Assembly (NCBI GenBank): GCA_015057405.1
Contig: SVEK01000001.1
Location: 141,203 to 205,202 of the forward strand
Length of the DNA: 64,000 nt
Source of the DNA: Lachnospiraceae bacterium
GTDB lineage: Bacteria; Bacillota; Clostridia; Lachnospirales; Lachnospiraceae
Direction: 5' to 3'
Part shown: positions 61,255 through 64,000 of the stretch, in pieces
Numbering within the stretch: position 1 is the stretch's first letter
Layout of the letters: every line of letters begins with the position of its first letter
Translations under genes and position numbers: made by a program
The notes under the pieces: generated by a model
Seen by the model: the letters and a program-made list of their open reading frames with translations, nothing else
Databases searched by the model: none
What the model was told of the DNA's origin: nothing

Positions 61255-64000
61255 CCTTAACTTTCATTTTCTTACACCATTTACTGTATACTTTTTTGTC
61301 TGGTGTTTTCTTATATGATTGCACCTGAACGTAATACTTTTTACCTTTCTTAAGTCCCTTAATTACTTTCTTCAAGGTTTTAGGGGACTTAATTACAACC
61401 TTCTTTGATGCTTTCATACTTTTCTTAAGCGAATATCTAATAACATAGCCATCAGCTTTTTTTACTCTCTTACTAATAATAACTCTTATTTTTTTACCGC
61501 CGATTGCCTTAACACTTTTTAGTTTAGGCACAGCCGGTGCTGATACTTTATTATCCTTTACCGTTTCTTCCGAAACATTACTATTCTGAGGTATCAAGGT
61601 TGAATTAGGAGCAACAGTAGCAACCGGTTCATCTTTGATATATTCTGCTATAGAAGCTGTAGTTATTTTGTATACACTTCCCGCAACTGTCGGAAATGAT
61701 ATTGTATTAGCATCTATCACTGTTGGGGTAACCTTCTTATGCGCAGTCATATCAACTACATTGTATGCACTTAAATCGGTATATTTTATGGCACAAACGT
61801 TACCGCTTCCTGATTTGATTACTATATCCTTAGCCACATTATCACTCCACTCTGCTGAAACATCAAAGTTTCCTCTCGCTTTTAGTCCTTTATAACTTCC
61901 GTCATACCAGTCATCCGGAAGAGCCGCAAGCGGTTCGATATAATCACCCTGACTCTGTAAAAGCATCTCTGCAACACCGGAAGTCGCGCCAAAGTTTCCG
62001 TCAATCTGGAAAGGCGGATGAGTATCAAAAAGATTCTTTAATGTTGTAGACTCATCAAGCTGTTCGCTTAATAATTTCTTAGCTCGGTTTCCGTCTCTAA
62101 GTCTTGCCCACATATTAATCTTCCATGCTTTACTCCATCCTGTACCGCCATCGCCTCTCTTCTCAAGAGTTATCCTTGCAGCCTCAGCAAGCGCATCATC
62201 CTCTTCACTTCTTCCGCAAACAACATAAGTTCCCGGATGAAGTACATACAACTGGTTCTGATGTCTGTGATTGTCCGAATTATTAATTTCTAAACTGGTT
62301 TCATCCTTCCACTCTCTAAACTGTCCGCCAAGAGTATCAGCCTTCGGCATGTATAATTTTTCTTTTGCAGCAACAATCTCCCGTATATCAGAATCATTTT
62401 CCCGGCCAAGAATTTTAGCCGCCTTACATACTTCGTCAAAAAGCTCCCATATAATAGCCTGGTCACTTATACAACCCACATTAAAGGTACCATGTTCCGG
62501 AGAATATGAGGGATTGGCAACAAGGCTTTCGTCTCTTTCATCTACCCAAAGATTGTCTACCCAGAACAATGCAGCCTGAACCATCGTATCATAATATTTT
62601 TCTAACAAACTCTTATTGCAGGTAAACTGATATGCCTCCCACATATCCTGACACTGCCATGCGGCAGCTGCCGGGAAATAAAATGCCGTTGTCCAATCAC
62701 TTGGATTAGTATTTCCCCATATGTTGTTTTCATGGTGAATAACCCATCCGCGAACGTCACTTCCATCTTGCTTACAATAATACTTTTGTGCAGTTTCTTT
62801 TCCTTTTTCTACCATATCATTAATATAGTCAAGAACTACTGTATGACATTCAGAAAGACCTGTCTGTTCTGCAAGCCAGTAATTCATCTGAAGATTAATA
62901 TTGGTATGGTAATCCGAATTCCACATTGGAGACAATCCTTCAGCCCATATTCCCTGCAAATTTGCAGGAAGTTTGGAATTTTCTCTGGAACACGATATAA
63001 GCAGATATCTTCCGTATTGGAAAAAGAGCGTTTCTAAATATCTGTCTTCTTCTTCCGAATTAGAATCATTATAATCTGCAAGCAAATCATCTGTCATCTT
63101 GTCAGGTATTTCATTTGCACCTATATTAATAGTACATCTGTCAAAAAGATTAGTGTAATCTCTTACGTGTTCTTCAAGTAAACTGTCGTAGCCTTTTTCA
63201 ACAGCCTTTGTTACTGTTTCATCAACTTTACTAATCGGGTCTTCATCTTCAAAGTAATTATACTCTGTTGAGGTATCGCTTTTATAATTGGTGCCCGCAC
63301 TCATAATAATAACAACCGAATCCGCACCTTCTACCTTTATTCCGTTATTTCCTTCAGCCAAAAGGGTTCCGCCTTCATTAATTACTTTAAGAACCTGTGC
63401 AAATCTAAGACCGTTTGTACTCTGGTCATTTGGCTGCCCCTCCATGACAATAGAAGAACTTCCCTCGTCAACATAAATACTCTTCTTAGAATGATCCGTT
63501 CTAACTGAAATTATTTTGCTAATACTGCCTGATTGGTCTGCAGACAATTTACATACAAGTACATTAGACGGATTATTAATAAAATACTCTCGCTTATAAT
63601 TAACGCCATTTTTTTCATACGTTACTGTCTGAATTGCCTCACTGATATTTGATGTTCTAAGATAACCCGAATAATCATCCGAATTATCCAAATCACTAAT
63701 CTCTATATCACCAAGAGACTGATATGTGCCAAAATTATTCTTAACACCTTTTAATTTATTTAGATTATCCATAAATGATGAATCATTTGTAAGATCAGGG
63801 AAATCATTCGCAACTATTTTACCGTTTGCATCTTTGTATGCAGCTTTATTTTCCGCAAAATCATTTACCATGTTCTGAAGTGTCTGCCTTACATTTTGTA
63901 GTGCCTCATGTACCTCTTCGGTACTGTATGAATTGCTGCCTCCGTCATAGTTAGGATTAGCTCCCGGACCTCCGGACCACACAGTACTTTCGTTAATCTG
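61247..64000 (-). CDS. GH95 family glycosidase (alpha-L-fucosidase type), N-terminus beyond window
   Basis: 917 residues visible; the frame runs off the right edge, and the first visible residues INESTVWSGGPGANP match the early NE-x-x-WSGGP motif of GH95, so only a short start and signal peptide are missing. The catalytic core shows NLQGIWAEGLSPMWNSDYHTNI followed by NLQMNYWLAEQ (the two catalytic asparagines), YSPEHGTFN and PPFQIDGNFGATSG (the Asp). GH95 enzymes release terminal alpha-1,2-fucose or alpha-L-galactose. After a Thr/Pro linker near 800-830, a lysine-rich fibronectin-III-like domain (about 835-917) ends the protein, resembling the wall-binding tail of its convergent neighbour. 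Confidence 0.9.
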   Translation of the reverse strand, partial: QINESTVWSGGPGANPNYDGGSNSYSTEEVHEALQNVRQTLQNMVNDFAENKAAYKDANGKIVANDFPDLTNDSSFMDNLNKLKGVKNNFGTYQSLGDIEISDLDNSDDYSGYLRTSNISEAIQTVTYEKNGVNYKREYFINNPSNVLVCKLSADQSGSISKIISVRTDHSKKSIYVDEGSSSIVMEGQPNDQSTNGLRFAQVLKVINEGGTLLAEGNNGIKVEGADSVVIIMSAGTNYKSDTSTEYNYFEDEDPISKVDETVTKAVEKGYDSLLEEHVRDYTNLFDRCTINIGANEIPDKMTDDLLADYNDSNSEEEDRYLETLFFQYGRYLLISCSRENSKLPANLQGIWAEGLSPMWNSDYHTNINLQMNYWLAEQTGLSECHTVVLDYINDMVEKGKETAQKYYCKQDGSDVRGWVIHHENNIWGNTNPSDWTTAFYFPAAAAWQCQDMWEAYQFTCNKSLLEKYYDTMVQAALFWVDNLWVDERDESLVANPSYSPEHGTFNVGCISDQAIIWELFDEVCKAAKILGRENDSDIREIVAAKEKLYMPKADTLGGQFREWKDETSLEINNSDNHRHQNQLYVLHPGTYVVCGRSEEDDALAEAARITLEKRGDGGTGWSKAWKINMWARLRDGNRAKKLLSEQLDESTTLKNLFDTHPPFQIDGNFGATSGVAEMLLQSQGDYIEPLAALPDDWYDGSYKGLKARGNFDVSAEWSDNVAKDIVIKSGSGNVCAIKYTDLSAYNVVDMTAHKKVTPTVIDANTISFPTVAGSVYKITTASIAEYIKDEPVATVAPNSTLIPQNSNVSEETVKDNKVSAPAVPKLKSVKAIGGKKIRVIISKRVKKADGYVIRYSLKKSMKASKKVVIKSPKTLKKVIKGLKKGKKYYVQVQSYKKTPDKKVYSKWCKKMKVKVK

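Overview
The window is AT-rich chromosomal DNA of a Bacillota member, most likely class Clostridia, family Lachnospiraceae. This rests on T-box control of ilv genes, a Gram-positive style Tad pilus locus, an argCJBD operon with ArgR, a GerMN lipoprotein, comEA/comEC and an LCP-type cell-wall ligase. The species cannot be named from sequence alone. Almost every gene lies on the minus strand.

Layout from low to high coordinates. (1) 1-2706: ilvB (cut by the window edge) and ilvD behind a T-box leader. The leader has a consensus promoter that overlaps the 3' end of the next gene. (2) 2684-7230: metH, a rhamnosyltransferase-like gene and an LCP ligase, overlapping and transcribed in that order. 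(3) 7337-15667: a compact Tad/Flp pilus operon read cpaF, tadB, tadC, small pilin, pseudopilin-like gene, a 135-bp tandem foldback repeat array, second pseudopilin-like gene, cpaB, a 900-residue secreted Ig-like protein and a prepilin peptidase. (4) 15877-42485: a 26-kb surface-polysaccharide locus. It holds rmlACBD for dTDP-rhamnose and two separate 3,4-ketoisomerase plus aminotransferase pairs for 3-amino-3,6-dideoxy sugars. It also holds many glycosyltransferases, a Wzx-like flippase, a Wzm/Wzt ABC exporter, a methyltransferase next to a kinase-like/coiled-coil/double-GT protein, a DUF2142 membrane protein, and one intact and one decayed acyltransferase-3 gene. (5) 42525-52540: holA, tRNA-Ser(CGA), a hybrid histidine kinase, a hemolysin III protein, comEC, a GerMN lipoprotein, a two-component pair and comEA. 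(6) 52683-59597: a small transporter, an esterase translationally coupled to argD, argB, argJ, argC, an ARG-box-like cluster with promoter, and argR. (7) 59935-64000: two convergent secreted glycosidase-type proteins, the second cut by the window end.

How the genes fit together: RmlA and RmlB make dTDP-4-keto-6-deoxyglucose, the common precursor for rhamnose (RmlC, RmlD) and for both amino-sugar branches. The glycosyltransferases assemble the glycan. Export could run through the flippase, the ABC transporter, or both for different polymers, and the LCP ligase is a candidate for attaching a product to peptidoglycan. Points that most deserve a second look are the foldback repeat array inside the Tad operon, a gene order that recapitulates the domain order of the chain terminator WbdD beside Wzm/Wzt, an apparent one-base frameshift at codon 4 of comEC, and the decayed acyltransferase gene.
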